Under the pieces are notes generated by a model. It was not told the origin of the DNA. It searched no databases and saw only the letters and a list, made by a program, of their open reading frames with translations. From Vibrio neonatus (lineage in GTDB: Bacteria > Pseudomonadota > Gammaproteobacteria > Enterobacterales > Vibrionaceae): a stretch of DNA of 64,000 nt. The position numbers were made by a program, and so were the translations under genes. This document shows, in pieces, positions 1 through 9,160 of this stretch (position 1 is the first letter of the stretch; every line of letters starts with the position of its first letter). Location: the NCBI RefSeq assembly GCF_024346975.1, contig NZ_AP024885.1, positions 1,240,001 through 1,304,000 of the forward strand. Reading direction: 5' to 3'.

Positions 1-2962
1 ACAACGCGGCTTTCAAGGTGATATTGAAAGCCAATACGCCAGCCGATTGGCGGTAGCAACCGACAACAGTGTTTATCAACAATTACCGCAAGCCGTACTG
101 CATCCCAAAACGCAGCTTGATGTTGAACTGTTAACCGAAATTGGTCACCAAAGTGAATTTCAATCGGTTCGTTTTTCTCCAAGAGGGGGCGGCACAGGTA
201 CTAATGGACAGTCTTTGACCGAACATATTGTGGTCGACTTATCTCGCTATTTAAATAATTTGGTTGAACTGAACCTTGAAGAGGGCTGGGTAATTGTCGA
301 AACAGGGATGATTAAAGACAAGCTCAATGATTTGATTCGAGAGCACGGTTATTTCTTTTCCCCTGAGCTCTCAACCAGTAACCGAGCCACAATTGGTGGC
401 ATGATCAATACTGACGCGTCGGGGCAAGGTTCGCTGCGTTATGGCAAAACCTCTGATCACGTATTGGGATTAACCTCAGTATTGGCCGATGGTTCTGTAT
501 TAGACACCGAACAATGGCAACAAACGAAAGAAAACAGCTTTGCGGCGAATGCAATTGCTGAAACACAAAGGATTTGTCGTGAGCATCGTCAAGCGATTGA
601 AGCGCGCTTTCCTCCGTTAAATCGCTTTCTTACTGGCTACGATTTAAAAAATGCTCTGATTGACGATCAATTTTTACCAGAGCGAGTGTTGTGTGGCTCT
701 GAAGGTTCATTGGGCTTTATTACTCGCGCCAAACTCAATCTCACCAAAATTCCTAAATCTCGCGTACTCGTTAACGTTAAATACGACAGCTTTGATTCAG
801 CGCTTCGTTCAGCTCCCATGATGGTAGAGGCGAATGCATTGTCGGTTGAAACCATTGACTCCATCGTGCTTAACCTGGCCAAGCAAGATATCGTATGGCA
901 CACCGTCAGTGATTTGTTAACTGAAGTTCCCGGCCAAGAAATGCTCGGCGTTAATATTGTAGAGTACGCCGGCTATGATTCAGCAGAAATTGATCAGCAA
1001 GTGAACGCGTTATTGCTGCGTTTAGATGAAATGATCGCATCGCAAAAAGGCGGCATCATCGGCTATCAAATCTGCGACGATCTTGCCAGCATAGGCAAAA
1101 TATACGGCATGCGTAAAAAGGCAGTAGGTTTACTTGGCGCGACTAAGGGCGCAGCCAAGCCAGTGGCTTTTGCCGAAGATACCTGTGTACCTCCGGAAAA
1201 TCTGGCGGATTTTATCGCTGAGTTTAGGGCGCTGCTGGATGGGCACAATCTTCGTTACGGCATGTTTGGTCACGTTGATGCAGGCGTGTTGCACGTTCGA
1301 CCGTCACTGGATATGTGCGACCCTAAGCAAGAAGCACTGATGCACCAAATTTCCGACCAAGTTGTAGAGTTGGTGTCTAAATATGGCGGATTGATGTGGG
1401 GCGAGCATGGTAAAGGCTTCCGCTCGGAATACGGCCCTGAATTTTTCGGCGAGCATCTTTTTGAACAATTGCGCCGCGTGAAAGGGGCGTTTGATCCGTT
1501 AAATAAGATGAACCCAGGCAAAATTTGTACTCCATTGGGTTCGAGTGACGAATTGGTCAAGGTCAACGGGGTGAAACGAGCGCATTTTGACCGTCAAATC
1601 CCCGTCACTGTGCGCGATAGCTTTAATGGCGCGATGGAATGTAACGGTAACGGTTTATGTTTCAACTATGATGTTGCGTCGCCTATGTGTCCTTCTATGA
1701 AGATCTTAGCTGACCGTCGACATTCACCAAAAGGTCGCGCGGGAATTGTCAGAGAGTGGTTGCGCCAGTTATCTGAACAAGGCGTTGATATTCTTGATTT
1801 AGAAAGTAAAACACTAAAAGGTTCGTTGTCGCTAAAGAATATGCTCGATAGAGTCATGAATCGCGTTAATCGTCGTCATCATTACGATTTTTCTCATGAA
1901 GTGTATGAGGCGATGCAAGGCTGTCTTGCGTGTAAAGCGTGTGCAACGCAGTGTCCGATTAAAGTCGATGTGCCTAACTTTAGAGCGCGTTTCTTAAATC
2001 TCTACCACACCCGCTATCAAAGACCACTAAAAGATTACTTTGTTGCTAACATTGAATCTTTGCTACCGCTGATGGCTATTTCACCAAAACTGGTTAATAC
2101 GGTACTTAATACTGGTTGGGTGCAGTCGTTAGTGGCTTCTAGCATAGGTTATGTGGATGCGCCGCTGCTGTCGTCGCCGACCTTAAAACAACGTTTGAAG
2201 AGCCAACATGTCTCTAAATACGATTATCAAAAATTATCGCAGTTAAGTGATGAGCAAAAACAAAAGCATGTCATTGTGGTACAAGACCCGTTTACTAGCT
2301 ACTACGATGCGCAAGTGGTGGACGATTTTGTTTCATTGATCATTAAGCTCGGTTTTACTCCAATCATGTTGCCATTCCAGCCCAATGGTAAAGCGCAACA
2401 TATTAAAGGGTTTTTAAAGCAATTTACCAGCACAGCAGAGAGCACTTCTCAATTCTTAGCCGACGCCGCCAAGCTTAAAATGCCGATGGTCGGCGTTGAT
2501 CCTGCACTGGTGCTCTGTTATCGCGATGAATATAGAGAAATACTGAAGAAAAATTGCCCAGATTTTAGCGTGCAGACAGTGCATGAGTGGCTATTGCCAC
2601 TGCTAACCACATTGCCCGAAATAGAGAGTAAGCAGCAACCGTCATGGTATTTGTTGGCGCACTGTACTGAAAAAACCATGTTGCCTAACGCAGAGAAAGA
2701 GTGGGGAGCTATCTTTAGTCACTTTGGTGCGTCACTTAACTCTGTGCCAGTGGGTTGTTGTGGTATGGCAGGCACCTTTGGTCATGAAGCGGATAAACTG
2801 CAATGGTCAAAAGATATTTACGATTTAAGTTGGCGACCAAGTCTAGAACAATTGCCAAAAGAGCGTTGCTTAGTGACCGGCTATTCATGCCGAAGCCAAG
2901 TGAAACGACTGCAAAGTGTAGTAGCAAAACACCCATTGCAGGCGCTGCTTGAAATAGTGTAA
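1..2962 (+). CDS. ydiJ: YdiJ-type FAD/4Fe-4S D-2-hydroxyacid dehydrogenase (5' end outside window)
   Basis: The reading frame is open from base 2, so the gene begins upstream of the window and about 986 codons are visible (E. coli YdiJ is about 1018 aa). A TTG at 47 is internal: the preceding residues still match the family. Seen: a PCMH-type FAD-binding loop RGGGTGTNG near 180-210, a ferredoxin-type cluster CLACKACATQCP at 1922-1957, a second Cys-rich stretch (ECNGNGLCFNY) near 1640, and a C-terminal CCG-type motif GCCGMAG near 2755. YdiJ in E. coli is a membrane-associated D-2-hydroxyglutarate dehydrogenase passing electrons from FAD through Fe-S; the same activity here is inferred from the family. 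The stop lies 3 nt before a palindromic repeat that probably ends transcription. Base composition matches the housekeeping genes around it. Confidence 0.93.
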   Translation, partial: QRGFQGDIESQYASRLAVATDNSVYQQLPQAVLHPKTQLDVELLTEIGHQSEFQSVRFSPRGGGTGTNGQSLTEHIVVDLSRYLNNLVELNLEEGWVIVETGMIKDKLNDLIREHGYFFSPELSTSNRATIGGMINTDASGQGSLRYGKTSDHVLGLTSVLADGSVLDTEQWQQTKENSFAANAIAETQRICREHRQAIEARFPPLNRFLTGYDLKNALIDDQFLPERVLCGSEGSLGFITRAKLNLTKIPKSRVLVNVKYDSFDSALRSAPMMVEANALSVETIDSIVLNLAKQDIVWHTVSDLLTEVPGQEMLGVNIVEYAGYDSAEIDQQVNALLLRLDEMIASQKGGIIGYQICDDLASIGKIYGMRKKAVGLLGATKGAAKPVAFAEDTCVPPENLADFIAEFRALLDGHNLRYGMFGHVDAGVLHVRPSLDMCDPKQEALMHQISDQVVELVSKYGGLMWGEHGKGFRSEYGPEFFGEHLFEQLRRVKGAFDPLNKMNPGKICTPLGSSDELVKVNGVKRAHFDRQIPVTVRDSFNGAMECNGNGLCFNYDVASPMCPSMKILADRRHSPKGRAGIVREWLRQLSEQGVDILDLESKTLKGSLSLKNMLDRVMNRVNRRHHYDFSHEVYEAMQGCLACKACATQCPIKVDVPNFRARFLNLYHTRYQRPLKDYFVANIESLLPLMAISPKLVNTVLNTGWVQSLVASSIGYVDAPLLSSPTLKQRLKSQHVSKYDYQKLSQLSDEQKQKHVIVVQDPFTSYYDAQVVDDFVSLIIKLGFTPIMLPFQPNGKAQHIKGFLKQFTSTAESTSQFLADAAKLKMPMVGVDPALVLCYRDEYREILKKNCPDFSVQTVHEWLLPLLTTLPEIESKQQPSWYLLAHCTEKTMLPNAEKEWGAIFSHFGASLNSVPVGCCGMAGTFGHEADKLQWSKDIYDLSWRPSLEQLPKERCLVTGYSCRSQVKRLQSVVAKHPLQALLEIV

Positions 2963-2965
2963 TTG

Positions 2966-3015
2966 AAAAGGGGTCAGGTCTTGAAATTTGCATTTCAAGA
3001 CCTGACCCCTTTTTT
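2966..3015. repeat. Palindromic GGGGTCAGGTC repeat, copy R1
   Basis: Two complementary arms of about 21 nt (AAAAGGGGTCAGGTC... and its reverse complement ending CCCCTTTT) around a TTTGCA centre. The A-run before and T-run after would make this a bidirectional intrinsic terminator between ydiJ and the convergent DUF3581 gene. First of ten loci of the same repeat family in the window (R1-R10). Confidence 0.95.
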
Positions 3016-3145
3016 AGATGCTGTTACTTATCGAAGTTGTTTTTGGCTTCGTTAAATTTGTCCACGTAGGCCATCATGTCTTCTTCTACCCAAGGGATAA
3101 GACCGCTGGCGATCATGCGCTTGGTGCCTTTGCCAATCACTTGTT
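3016..3145 (-). pseudogene. Ectopic duplicate of the 3' end of the DUF3581 gene
   Basis: This segment repeats the last ~39 codons plus stop and the trailing bases of the gene at 3206-3913. Within the coding part it differs at five positions, and all five are synonymous third-position transitions (ATC/ATT, GGT/GGC, CGT/CGC, GTA/GTG, GAT/GAC). It lies between repeat copies R1 and R2, so repeat plus gene tail form a tandem unit of about 182 bp. The fragment has no start and is not expected to be made alone. The pattern suggests an allele from a related strain rather than a copy decaying in place (inference). Confidence 0.9.
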
Positions 3146-3197
3146 AAAAAGGGGTCAGGTCTTGAAATTTGCATTCCAAGACCTGACCCCTTTTTTT
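3146..3197. repeat. Palindromic GGGGTCAGGTC repeat, copy R2
   Basis: Second copy, nearly identical to R1 (GCATTCCAAG instead of GCATTTCAAG in the right arm), with A-run and T-run flanks. It lies 8 nt downstream of the DUF3581 stop codon and would serve as that gene's terminator on the minus strand. Confidence 0.95.
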
Positions 3198-3205
3198 AGA
3201 TGCTG

Positions 3206-3913
3206 TTACTTATCGAAGTTGTTTTTGGCTTCGTTAAATTTATCTACGTAGGCCATCATGTCTTCTTCTACCCAAGGGATAAGACCGCTGGCGATCATAC
3301 GCTTGGTGCCTTTACCGATCACTTGTCCTTCACCTTTAAATTCAAAGTTTAAGGTCACAACGCCGCGTTTACCGCTTACATCGAAGGTGGCACTGCTTAA
3401 ATCAACCGTTGGCTGTTTAATATCAAAACGACTGAATTCAAGTTTCATGCTTTCGTAAATAATAAGAGGGCGCTTGGTGTTGAACATCATTTGTTCTTCT
3501 TTCATAAGAGGAACCATGATGTGTGGGAAGTTCATTCCAGAAAATTTCACATAGCCGCGAATCACATTTTCGATAAGCTCTTTGTCAGTGCTGTTATTGC
3601 CGTTGCGGTTGAGGCTGAGGTATTGTTTTTCTTTCGTATCAACAACGGCACTGATTTCTTGGTTTTCGTGCTCTACTTTTAGCTTTACACCGTCACCCAC
3701 CATTCCAGAGAAGGTGAACTCCATGTTTTGGCTGATCCCTTCTTTTTGTAGTAATACAGCGAATAAAAGATCGCCCGGTACACAGAAGCGTTTGTGGTCT
3801 TCGTCATGGATAGGGTTAAAGTCACCGGCAATGCCTTTGGCAAAATTGCTAGCTTGTTGACGAGTAAAATAAAACGACGAATCTTCATTTACGAAGTAAG
3901 GGGATAAAAACAT
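3206..3913 (-). CDS. DUF3581 family protein
   Basis: 235 aa cytosolic protein without signal peptide or membrane segments. It resembles the DUF3581 family conserved in Vibrio and Shewanella, whose function is unknown. Near residues 30-55 there is a stretch FNPIHDEDHKRF...VPGDLLFA that looks like the signature of MaoC-type hot-dog enzymes (N-P-[IL]-H-x-D followed by a G-x-L-F helix), so a hot-dog fold is possible (inference). The gene is monocistronic; its 3' end is duplicated downstream (3016-3145) and followed by repeat R2. The start ATG at 3913 is the first in frame. Confidence 0.85.
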   Translation of the reverse strand: MFLSPYFVNEDSSFYFTRQQASNFAKGIAGDFNPIHDEDHKRFCVPGDLLFAVLLQKEGISQNMEFTFSGMVGDGVKLKVEHENQEISAVVDTKEKQYLSLNRNGNNSTDKELIENVIRGYVKFSGMNFPHIMVPLMKEEQMMFNTKRPLIIYESMKLEFSRFDIKQPTVDLSSATFDVSGKRGVVTLNFEFKGEGQVIGKGTKRMIASGLIPWVEEDMMAYVDKFNEAKNNFDK

Positions 3914-4165
3914 AATGGCGCTTAAAGTCTTTGTTGTTACCTGTTATTTTTCGAAGTATACCAAAGCGCTCACATTTAATGGTCTATCCAGTGTATCAAT
4001 TGATGACAATTGTATGAATTTTCTAATAAACAGGGTCAAGAGTAGGGGACAGACTAGGCTTTTCTATTGTCATTTTGGGGATTTTAGTTACAATACTCCG
4101 CTTGTTTGTTAAATGGCGTCGTTCACATCAGTATTTGTGACGGATTTAACCAACAATTCATTTGG

Positions 4166-4231
4166 CTCTTGTTTTCTAAGGCATTGAACACAAGAGATTG
4201 ACTTAAACATGTGTTGCTTCGTATGTAACAC
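4166..4231 (+). promoter_or_regulatory. thrS translational operator (tRNA-Thr mimic)
   Basis: Two hairpins precede the thrS start. The upstream one pairs CTCTTGT (4166-4172) with ACAAGAG (4190-4196). The downstream one is a 7-bp stem (4211-4217 with 4225-4231, one G-U pair) closing a 7-nt loop TTCGTAT (4218-4224). In anticodon-loop numbering this gives U33, then C34 G35 U36, then A37: a copy of a tRNA-Thr (CGU) anticodon arm, 19 nt before the ATG. E. coli thrS is repressed by ThrRS binding a leader with exactly this plan (anticodon-like domain 2, single-stranded domain 3, hairpin domain 4). Feedback control of thrS here is inferred from that match. Confidence 0.82.
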
Positions 4232-4250
4232 CACTGGAATAGGACTTAAA

Positions 4251-6179
4251 ATGCCTGTAATTACTCTTCCTGACGGCAGTCAGCGTCAATTTGACAACCC
4301 TGTATCAACTCTTGATGTCGCAGCTTCTATCGGCCCTGGTCTGGCAAAAGCCACCATTGCAGGTCGTGTGAATGGCGAACGTTTTGATGCGTGCGATCTT
4401 ATTGAGCAAGATGCAAGCCTAGAAATCATCACTGCAAAAGATGAAGTTGATGGTCTAGAAATCGTGCGTCACTCATGTGCTCACCTTCTTGGTCATGCCA
4501 TTAAGCAACTTTATCCTGATGCAAAAATGGCTATCGGTCCTACGATCGACAGCGGTTTTTACTACGACATCGATATGGAGCACCACCTTACGCAAGAAGA
4601 TTTAGACAAAATCGAAAAGCGTATGAAAGAGCTTGCGAAAACTAAGTATCAAGTTGTTAAAAAGAAAGTCAGCTGGCAGGAAGCTCGCGATGCATTTGAA
4701 GCTCGCGGAGAAACCTACAAGATTGAAATCTTGGATGAAAACGTTGCTAGAGACGATCGTCCAGGTTTATACCACCACGAAGAATACGTTGACATGTGTC
4801 GCGGTCCACACGTACCCCACATGGGCTTCTGTCAGCACTTCACGCTACTTAACGTAGCAGGTGCATACTGGCGTGGTAACAGCGATAACAAGATGCTACA
4901 GCGTATCTACGGCACAGCGTTCCACGACAAGAAAGCACTTAAGGCGCACTTAACACGCCTTGAAGAAGCGGCTAAGCGTGACCACCGTAAGATTGGTAAG
5001 CATCTAGACTTGTTCCACATGCAGCAAGAAGCACCGGGTATGGTGTTCTGGCATCACAATGGCTGGTCTATTTTCCGTAATCTAGAAGTATTCATCCGTG
5101 AAAAACTGACTGAATACGATTACCAAGAAGTAAAAGGTCCTCTAATGATGGACCGCGTTCTTTGGGAACGTTCTGGTCACTGGGACAAATACGCTGATGC
5201 GATGTTCACAACCAGTTCAGAGAACCGTGAATACGCTATCAAACCAATGAACTGCCCAGGTCACGTTCAGATCTTTAACCAAGGTCTAAAATCGTACCGT
5301 GATTTGCCGCTACGTATGGCTGAGTTTGGCTCATGTCACCGTAACGAACCATCAGGTGCACTGCACGGCATTATGCGTGTGCGTGGCTTTACTCAGGATG
5401 ATGCACACATCTTCTGTACTGAAAGCCAAATTCAAGATGAAGTGATTAGCTGCATCAAGATGGTTTACGATACATACCAAACTTTCGGTTTTGATAACAT
5501 CGTAGTGAAGCTGTCTACACGCCCTGAAAAGCGCGTTGGCTCTGATGAAATCTGGGATGAATCAGAAAAAGCACTAGAGCAAGCGCTGCAATCTATGGAC
5601 ATCGCTTACGAGATCCAAGAGGGTGAAGGTGCGTTCTACGGACCGAAAATTGAATTTACTTTGTATGATTGTCTGGATCGTGCGTGGCAATGTGGTACAG
5701 TGCAACTCGATTTCAACTTACCGGGTCGTTTAGGTGCAACTTATGTGGGTGAAAACAACGAACGTTTAGTTCCTGTTATGATTCACCGCGCTATTTTGGG
5801 CTCACTTGAGCGTTTCATCGGTATTCTTATCGAAGAATACGCTGGGTTCTTCCCAACGTGGTTGGCACCGGAACAAGCGGTAATTTTGAACATTACTGAT
5901 AAACAAGCAGAATATGTTCAAGAAATCGCACAAAAAATGCAAAAAAGTGGAATTAGAGCCAAAGCGGACTTGAGAAATGAGAAGATTGGCTTTAAAATCC
6001 GCGAACACACTTTAAAACGTGTACCGTACATGTTGGTAGTCGGTGACCAAGAAATGGAAGCTGGCGAAATAGCAGTACGTACTCGTAAGGGTAAGGACCT
6101 AGGCAAGTTCAAAGTGGATGATTTTATCTCATACATCCAAGCCGAGGTTTCAAGCCGTAAGCTCAATCTGGAGGAATAA
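4251..6179 (+). CDS. thrS: Threonyl-tRNA synthetase
   Basis: 642 aa, the usual length. Charges tRNA-Thr in the cytosol. The N-terminal TGS domain starts MPVITLPDG; then the editing domain with the [10 protein letters not shown] motif, the class II core with MNCPGH (zinc-ligand Cys) and motif 2 around [12 protein letters not shown], and the C-terminal anticodon-binding domain. The start is taken at 4251 with AGGA upstream, not the in-frame ATG at 4209: the 14 extra residues would be encoded by the operator hairpin and are absent from the family. First gene of the thrS-infC-rpmI-rplT operon; only 3 nt separate it from infC. Confidence 0.97.
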   Translation: MPVITLPDGSQRQFDNPVSTLDVAASIGPGLAKATIAGRVNGERFDACDLIEQDASLEIITAKDEVDGLEIVRHSCAHLLGHAIKQLYPDAKMAIGPTIDSGFYYDIDMEHHLTQEDLDKIEKRMKELAKTKYQVVKKKVSWQEARDAFEARGETYKIEILDENVARDDRPGLYHHEEYVDMCRGPHVPHMGFCQHFTLLNVAGAYWRGNSDNKMLQRIYGTAFHDKKALKAHLTRLEEAAKRDHRKIGKHLDLFHMQQEAPGMVFWHHNGWSIFRNLEVFIREKLTEYDYQEVKGPLMMDRVLWERSGHWDKYADAMFTTSSENREYAIKPMNCPGHVQIFNQGLKSYRDLPLRMAEFGSCHRNEPSGALHGIMRVRGFTQDDAHIFCTESQIQDEVISCIKMVYDTYQTFGFDNIVVKLSTRPEKRVGSDEIWDESEKALEQALQSMDIAYEIQEGEGAFYGPKIEFTLYDCLDRAWQCGTVQLDFNLPGRLGATYVGENNERLVPVMIHRAILGSLERFIGILIEEYAGFFPTWLAPEQAVILNITDKQAEYVQEIAQKMQKSGIRAKADLRNEKIGFKIREHTLKRVPYMLVVGDQEMEAGEIAVRTRKGKDLGKFKVDDFISYIQAEVSSRKLNLEE

Positions 6180-6182
6180 GCT

Positions 6183-6737
6183 ATTAAAGGCGGAAGACGT
6201 GGTCAACAACAACCGGCCAAACAAAACCAGCACCGTTTAAACGGTGAGATTCGAAGCGTACGTGAAGTTCGATTAACTGGCGCTGATGGCGAACCAGTAG
6301 GTATCGTAACTTACTCAGAAGCACAGGCTGCAGCAGACGAAGCTGGTATGGATCTCGTAGAGATCAGCCCTAACGCCGAGCCACCTGTCTGTCGAGTGAT
6401 GGATTATGGTAAGTTCCTCTTTGAAAAGAGCAAAGCTCTTAAAGAGCAGAAGAAGAAGCAAAAGCAGATTCAGATTAAGGAAGTAAAATTCCGACCTGGA
6501 ACTGATATTGGAGACTATCAGGTAAAACTACGCAACCTGACGCGTTTCCTAGAAGACGGCAACAAAGTGAAGGTAACAATTCGCTTCCGTGGCCGCGAAA
6601 TGGCACACCAAGACATCGGTGTAGACGTTCTGAAGCGATTGAAAGAAGATACAGTAGAATTTGCTGTTGTTGAATCTTTCCCTAGCCGAATTGAAGGTCG
6701 TCAGATGATCATGGTGCTAGCCCCTAAGAAGAAGTAA
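6183..6737 (+). CDS. infC: Translation initiation factor IF-3 (ATT start)
   Basis: 184 aa. IF-3 binds the 30S subunit, keeps 50S off and checks the start codon. The reading frame begins with the rare ATT at 6183, preceded by GGAGG at 6170-6174 that lies inside the end of thrS. Starting there gives [11 protein letters not shown]..., matching the E. coli IF-3 N-terminus, whereas the first in-frame ATG (6348) would delete the N-terminal domain. The conserved [15 protein letters not shown] signature follows. IF-3 discriminates against AUU, so the factor limits its own synthesis in E. coli; the conserved start implies the same here. Confidence 0.96.
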   Translation: MKGGRRGQQQPAKQNQHRLNGEIRSVREVRLTGADGEPVGIVTYSEAQAAADEAGMDLVEISPNAEPPVCRVMDYGKFLFEKSKALKEQKKKQKQIQIKEVKFRPGTDIGDYQVKLRNLTRFLEDGNKVKVTIRFRGREMAHQDIGVDVLKRLKEDTVEFAVVESFPSRIEGRQMIMVLAPKKK

Positions 6738-6841
6738 TTACAGGCCTACAAGTAATCCAACCTTGCTGCTCCTGAGTGGCAGGGTTTTATTCGCCCTAAT
6801 TACTATGTTATTAACAACTCAACAATGCGGAGTTATTCATC

Positions 6842-7036
6842 ATGCCTAAGATGAAAACCAACAAAGGTGCTTCTAAGCGTTTCAAGAAAACAGCTGGTGG
6901 TATCAAATTTAAGCACGCTGGTAAACGTCACATCTTGACTAAGCGTACTACTAAGAACAAGCGTCAACTACGTCCTAACGCTATCCTTCCAAAATGTGAA
7001 GTGGCTGGTGTTATGCGTATGATGCCATACGCTTAA
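6842..7036 (+). CDS. rpmI: 50S ribosomal protein L35
   Basis: 64 aa, very basic ([20 protein letters not shown]...), the normal size and sequence for L35, a structural protein of the large subunit. GGAG lies 8-11 nt upstream of the ATG. The 104-nt spacer from infC contains a GC-rich inverted segment near 6763-6786; in E. coli this spacer carries the L20-binding translational operator, but I cannot prove the same fold here by eye. Confidence 0.97.
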   Translation: MPKMKTNKGASKRFKKTAGGIKFKHAGKRHILTKRTTKNKRQLRPNAILPKCEVAGVMRMMPYA

Positions 7037-7077
7037 TTCTTTTTAGTTTTTAATTCGTTTAGTTTAGGAGAGACATA

Positions 7078-7431
7078 ATGCCTCGCGTAAAACGTGGTGT
7101 ACAAGCTCGTGCACGTCATAAGAAAGTTCTAAAACAAGCTAAAGGTTACTACGGAGCACGTTCACGTGTATTCCGCGTAGCTTTCCAAGCAGTTACTAAA
7201 GCTGGTCAATACGCTTACCGTGACCGTCGTGCTAAAAAGCGCGTGTTCCGTCAGCTATGGATCGCTCGTATCAATGCTGCATCTCGCCAGAATGGTCTAT
7301 CTTACAGCCGTTTCATCAACGGTCTTAAGAAAGCATCTATCGAGATCGACCGTAAGATCCTTGCGGATATTGCGGTATTCGACAAAGCTGCATTCGCAGT
7401 TCTAGTTGAAAAAGCAAAAGCTGCTCTATAA
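7078..7431 (+). CDS. rplT: 50S ribosomal protein L20
   Basis: 117 aa, standard length, starting [17 protein letters not shown]20 is an early 23S rRNA assembly protein and, in E. coli, the translational repressor of rpmI-rplT. AGGAG precedes the ATG and a strong terminator follows at 7457. In enterobacteria pheST comes next; here the first pheS base is 13 kb away because the integron relic and neighbours intervene. Confidence 0.97.
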   Translation: MPRVKRGVQARARHKKVLKQAKGYYGARSRVFRVAFQAVTKAGQYAYRDRRAKKRVFRQLWIARINAASRQNGLSYSRFINGLKKASIEIDRKILADIAVFDKAAFAVLVEKAKAAL

Positions 7432-7456
7432 TTTTTTAGAACATATAGCTTTATCT

Positions 7457-7484
7457 AAAGGAGACCTCTGGGTCTCCTTTTTTC
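7457..7484 (+). terminator. Intrinsic terminator of the thrS-rplT operon
   Basis: Perfect 10-bp stem (7457-7466 with 7471-7480), loop TCTG, followed by a T-run. It lies 25 nt after the rplT stop and points to the end of the operon. The AAA on the 5' side also makes it usable from the convergent LysR gene. Confidence 0.92.
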
Positions 7485-7497
7485 TTGCCTGAAATTC

Positions 7498-8421
7498 CTA
7501 GCCGAAAGCCTGTTTTCCAAGCTCAATAGATTTGCACAGTTCGTCCTTTATCAGCGGTAAACAAAGCTCTCTAAACCACTGGTGTTCAGGATCGTTGTTA
7601 TAACGAGCGTGCCAAAGTAGGTAATAGTGATGTTCGTTGGTATCAAACGGTACAGGCTTAACCACCAATTCTTTATTAGAAAAACTCGCAGCAATATGTA
7701 GGGGAACCGTCATTAAGGTATGAGTAAGAAGCAAGGCTTCCACAGCAGACTCAAAAGAGGGGGCTGTCGCGAATATATGTCTTTGTTGCTCTGCATCCGC
7801 AATAAGTCGATCCACTTCTCTTTGCTTATCTACCACACCATTAACCAAAATGTGTTTAGCATCCATATAGCGTTTGGTCGTCATCGACATAGGAGCCAGT
7901 GGATGTGAAGCTGACATTAGCACCACGTACTTATCGCCACCAAGACGCTTGCCGTATAGATTTTCAGGGATCTCTTCTGCCATGGTCGCGACCAAATCAA
8001 CGCTTCCTTTATGAAGCTCGCTGAGATCTTCGTTTTGCCACAGTTGAGTGGTTAAACTTGATAATGGGGATTCTTGTTCCAATTGCTGACAAATAACAGG
8101 CAGCATTTTGGGGGCAATAAAGGCATTGAAGGCGAGGGTAAAGCGGCGGGAGATCTCTTTCGGCACAACTTCATTAGGAGAGTAAAGCCTGTTTAACCTT
8201 TGTAAAAGCTCAGGCAGCTCTTTTTGCAAATGAATAGCACGTTGACTCAATGAAAATTGATTGCCTTCACGGATCAAAATGGGATCGCCGAAGGCATCTC
8301 GAATTTGCAATAATGTTTTACTCATTGCTGACTGACTAACGTTCAACTCTTGAGCTGACAGCGTCAGGTTGCGGGTTTTAAGCAATGAGTCTAGGGCGAC
8401 TAATAATTTATAGTTGTGCAT
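7498..8421 (-). CDS. LysR-family transcriptional regulator
   Basis: 307 aa. N-terminal winged helix-turn-helix at about residues 5-60 (TLSAQELNVSQSAMSKTL is the recognition region), followed by a LysR effector-binding domain to the end. Target and ligand are not evident. It lies 34 nt downstream of the acetyltransferase gene on the same strand and may be co-transcribed with it. Its 3' end is convergent with rplT. Confidence 0.92.
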   Translation of the reverse strand: MHNYKLLVALDSLLKTRNLTLSAQELNVSQSAMSKTLLQIRDAFGDPILIREGNQFSLSQRAIHLQKELPELLQRLNRLYSPNEVVPKEISRRFTLAFNAFIAPKMLPVICQQLEQESPLSSLTTQLWQNEDLSELHKGSVDLVATMAEEIPENLYGKRLGGDKYVVLMSASHPLAPMSMTTKRYMDAKHILVNGVVDKQREVDRLIADAEQQRHIFATAPSFESAVEALLLTHTLMTVPLHIAASFSNKELVVKPVPFDTNEHHYYLLWHARYNNDPEHQWFRELCLPLIKDELCKSIELGKQAFG

Positions 8422-8455
8422 CCTTCATCCTTGAATGATTTCTTACTAGTGCGAG

Positions 8456-8938
8456 CTATAAGGCTTTCAACATCCAAACATCACACATGTTATGGAGCGT
8501 ACCCTCTAGTGGTTTGGTTAAATGCTCAAAACCGAGCCCTTCATACAAACGCACGGCTGAGGTCATATTTGAAAGCGTATCCAAGTAGCATTGAGTGAAG
8601 CCTTGTTCTTTAGCAAAGTCTAAACAGTGATTAGACAGCGCTTTACCCAAGCCTAAACCTCTTGCTCCCTCTAATAAAAAAAGCTTTTTTAATTCACAAG
8701 TTGAAGAGCCTTCTACAAAGGGTGCGACTCCGCAGCCACCCACAACCACACCGCCTTTCAGTGCGACAAAGTAACGACTATTGTTGTCTAACGTATAATA
8801 GCGACTCATATTTTCGACTTCAGGATCTGAAGGTCCATAACCTTCACCCACAGCGCCAAACTCTTTGCCCACTTTTTTGATGATTTCTTTGACAGTAGGG
8901 TCAAATTCTGGAGTTATGCTGACTATTTTTAACGACAT
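8456..8938 (-). CDS. GNAT-family N-acetyltransferase
   Basis: 160 aa, single GNAT domain. The acetyl-CoA-binding loop is visible as EGARGLGLGKAL (Q/RxxGxG/A form) near residue 95, followed by the SAVRLYEGLGF motif near residue 130 typical of the family. The substrate (small molecule or protein N-terminus) cannot be told. GAGG lies about 10 nt upstream of the ATG. First gene of a probable two-gene unit with the LysR regulator. Confidence 0.9.
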   Translation of the reverse strand: MSLKIVSITPEFDPTVKEIIKKVGKEFGAVGEGYGPSDPEVENMSRYYTLDNNSRYFVALKGGVVVGGCGVAPFVEGSSTCELKKLFLLEGARGLGLGKALSNHCLDFAKEQGFTQCYLDTLSNMTSAVRLYEGLGFEHLTKPLEGTLHNMCDVWMLKAL

Positions 8939-9160
8939 AATGGTTTCCTCATCTTTAGCTTTTAATCACAAGTTACCGTTATTCATCATCATAGAGAAAT
9001 GGATAAAAAGATTAATTGGTATGAATTTTTATCAAGTCTAGCAGAAAAATTAGAACTAATATCATGCTTCATGTGGCGATGGTACTGAGCTTTATGCTTG
9101 TCACAAGAGTCAGTTTGATAAATACTGAATTGTTAGGCCGCAATACTTTAGGGATATAAA

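Noticed and set aside
3915..4112. 65-codon frame between the DUF3581 gene and thrS
   Set aside because: Antisense to the start of nothing conserved, no ribosome site; likely chance.
4209..4250. Upstream in-frame ATG of thrS
   Set aside because: Falls in the operator hairpin and adds residues absent from ThrRS; ATG 4251 has the Shine-Dalgarno.
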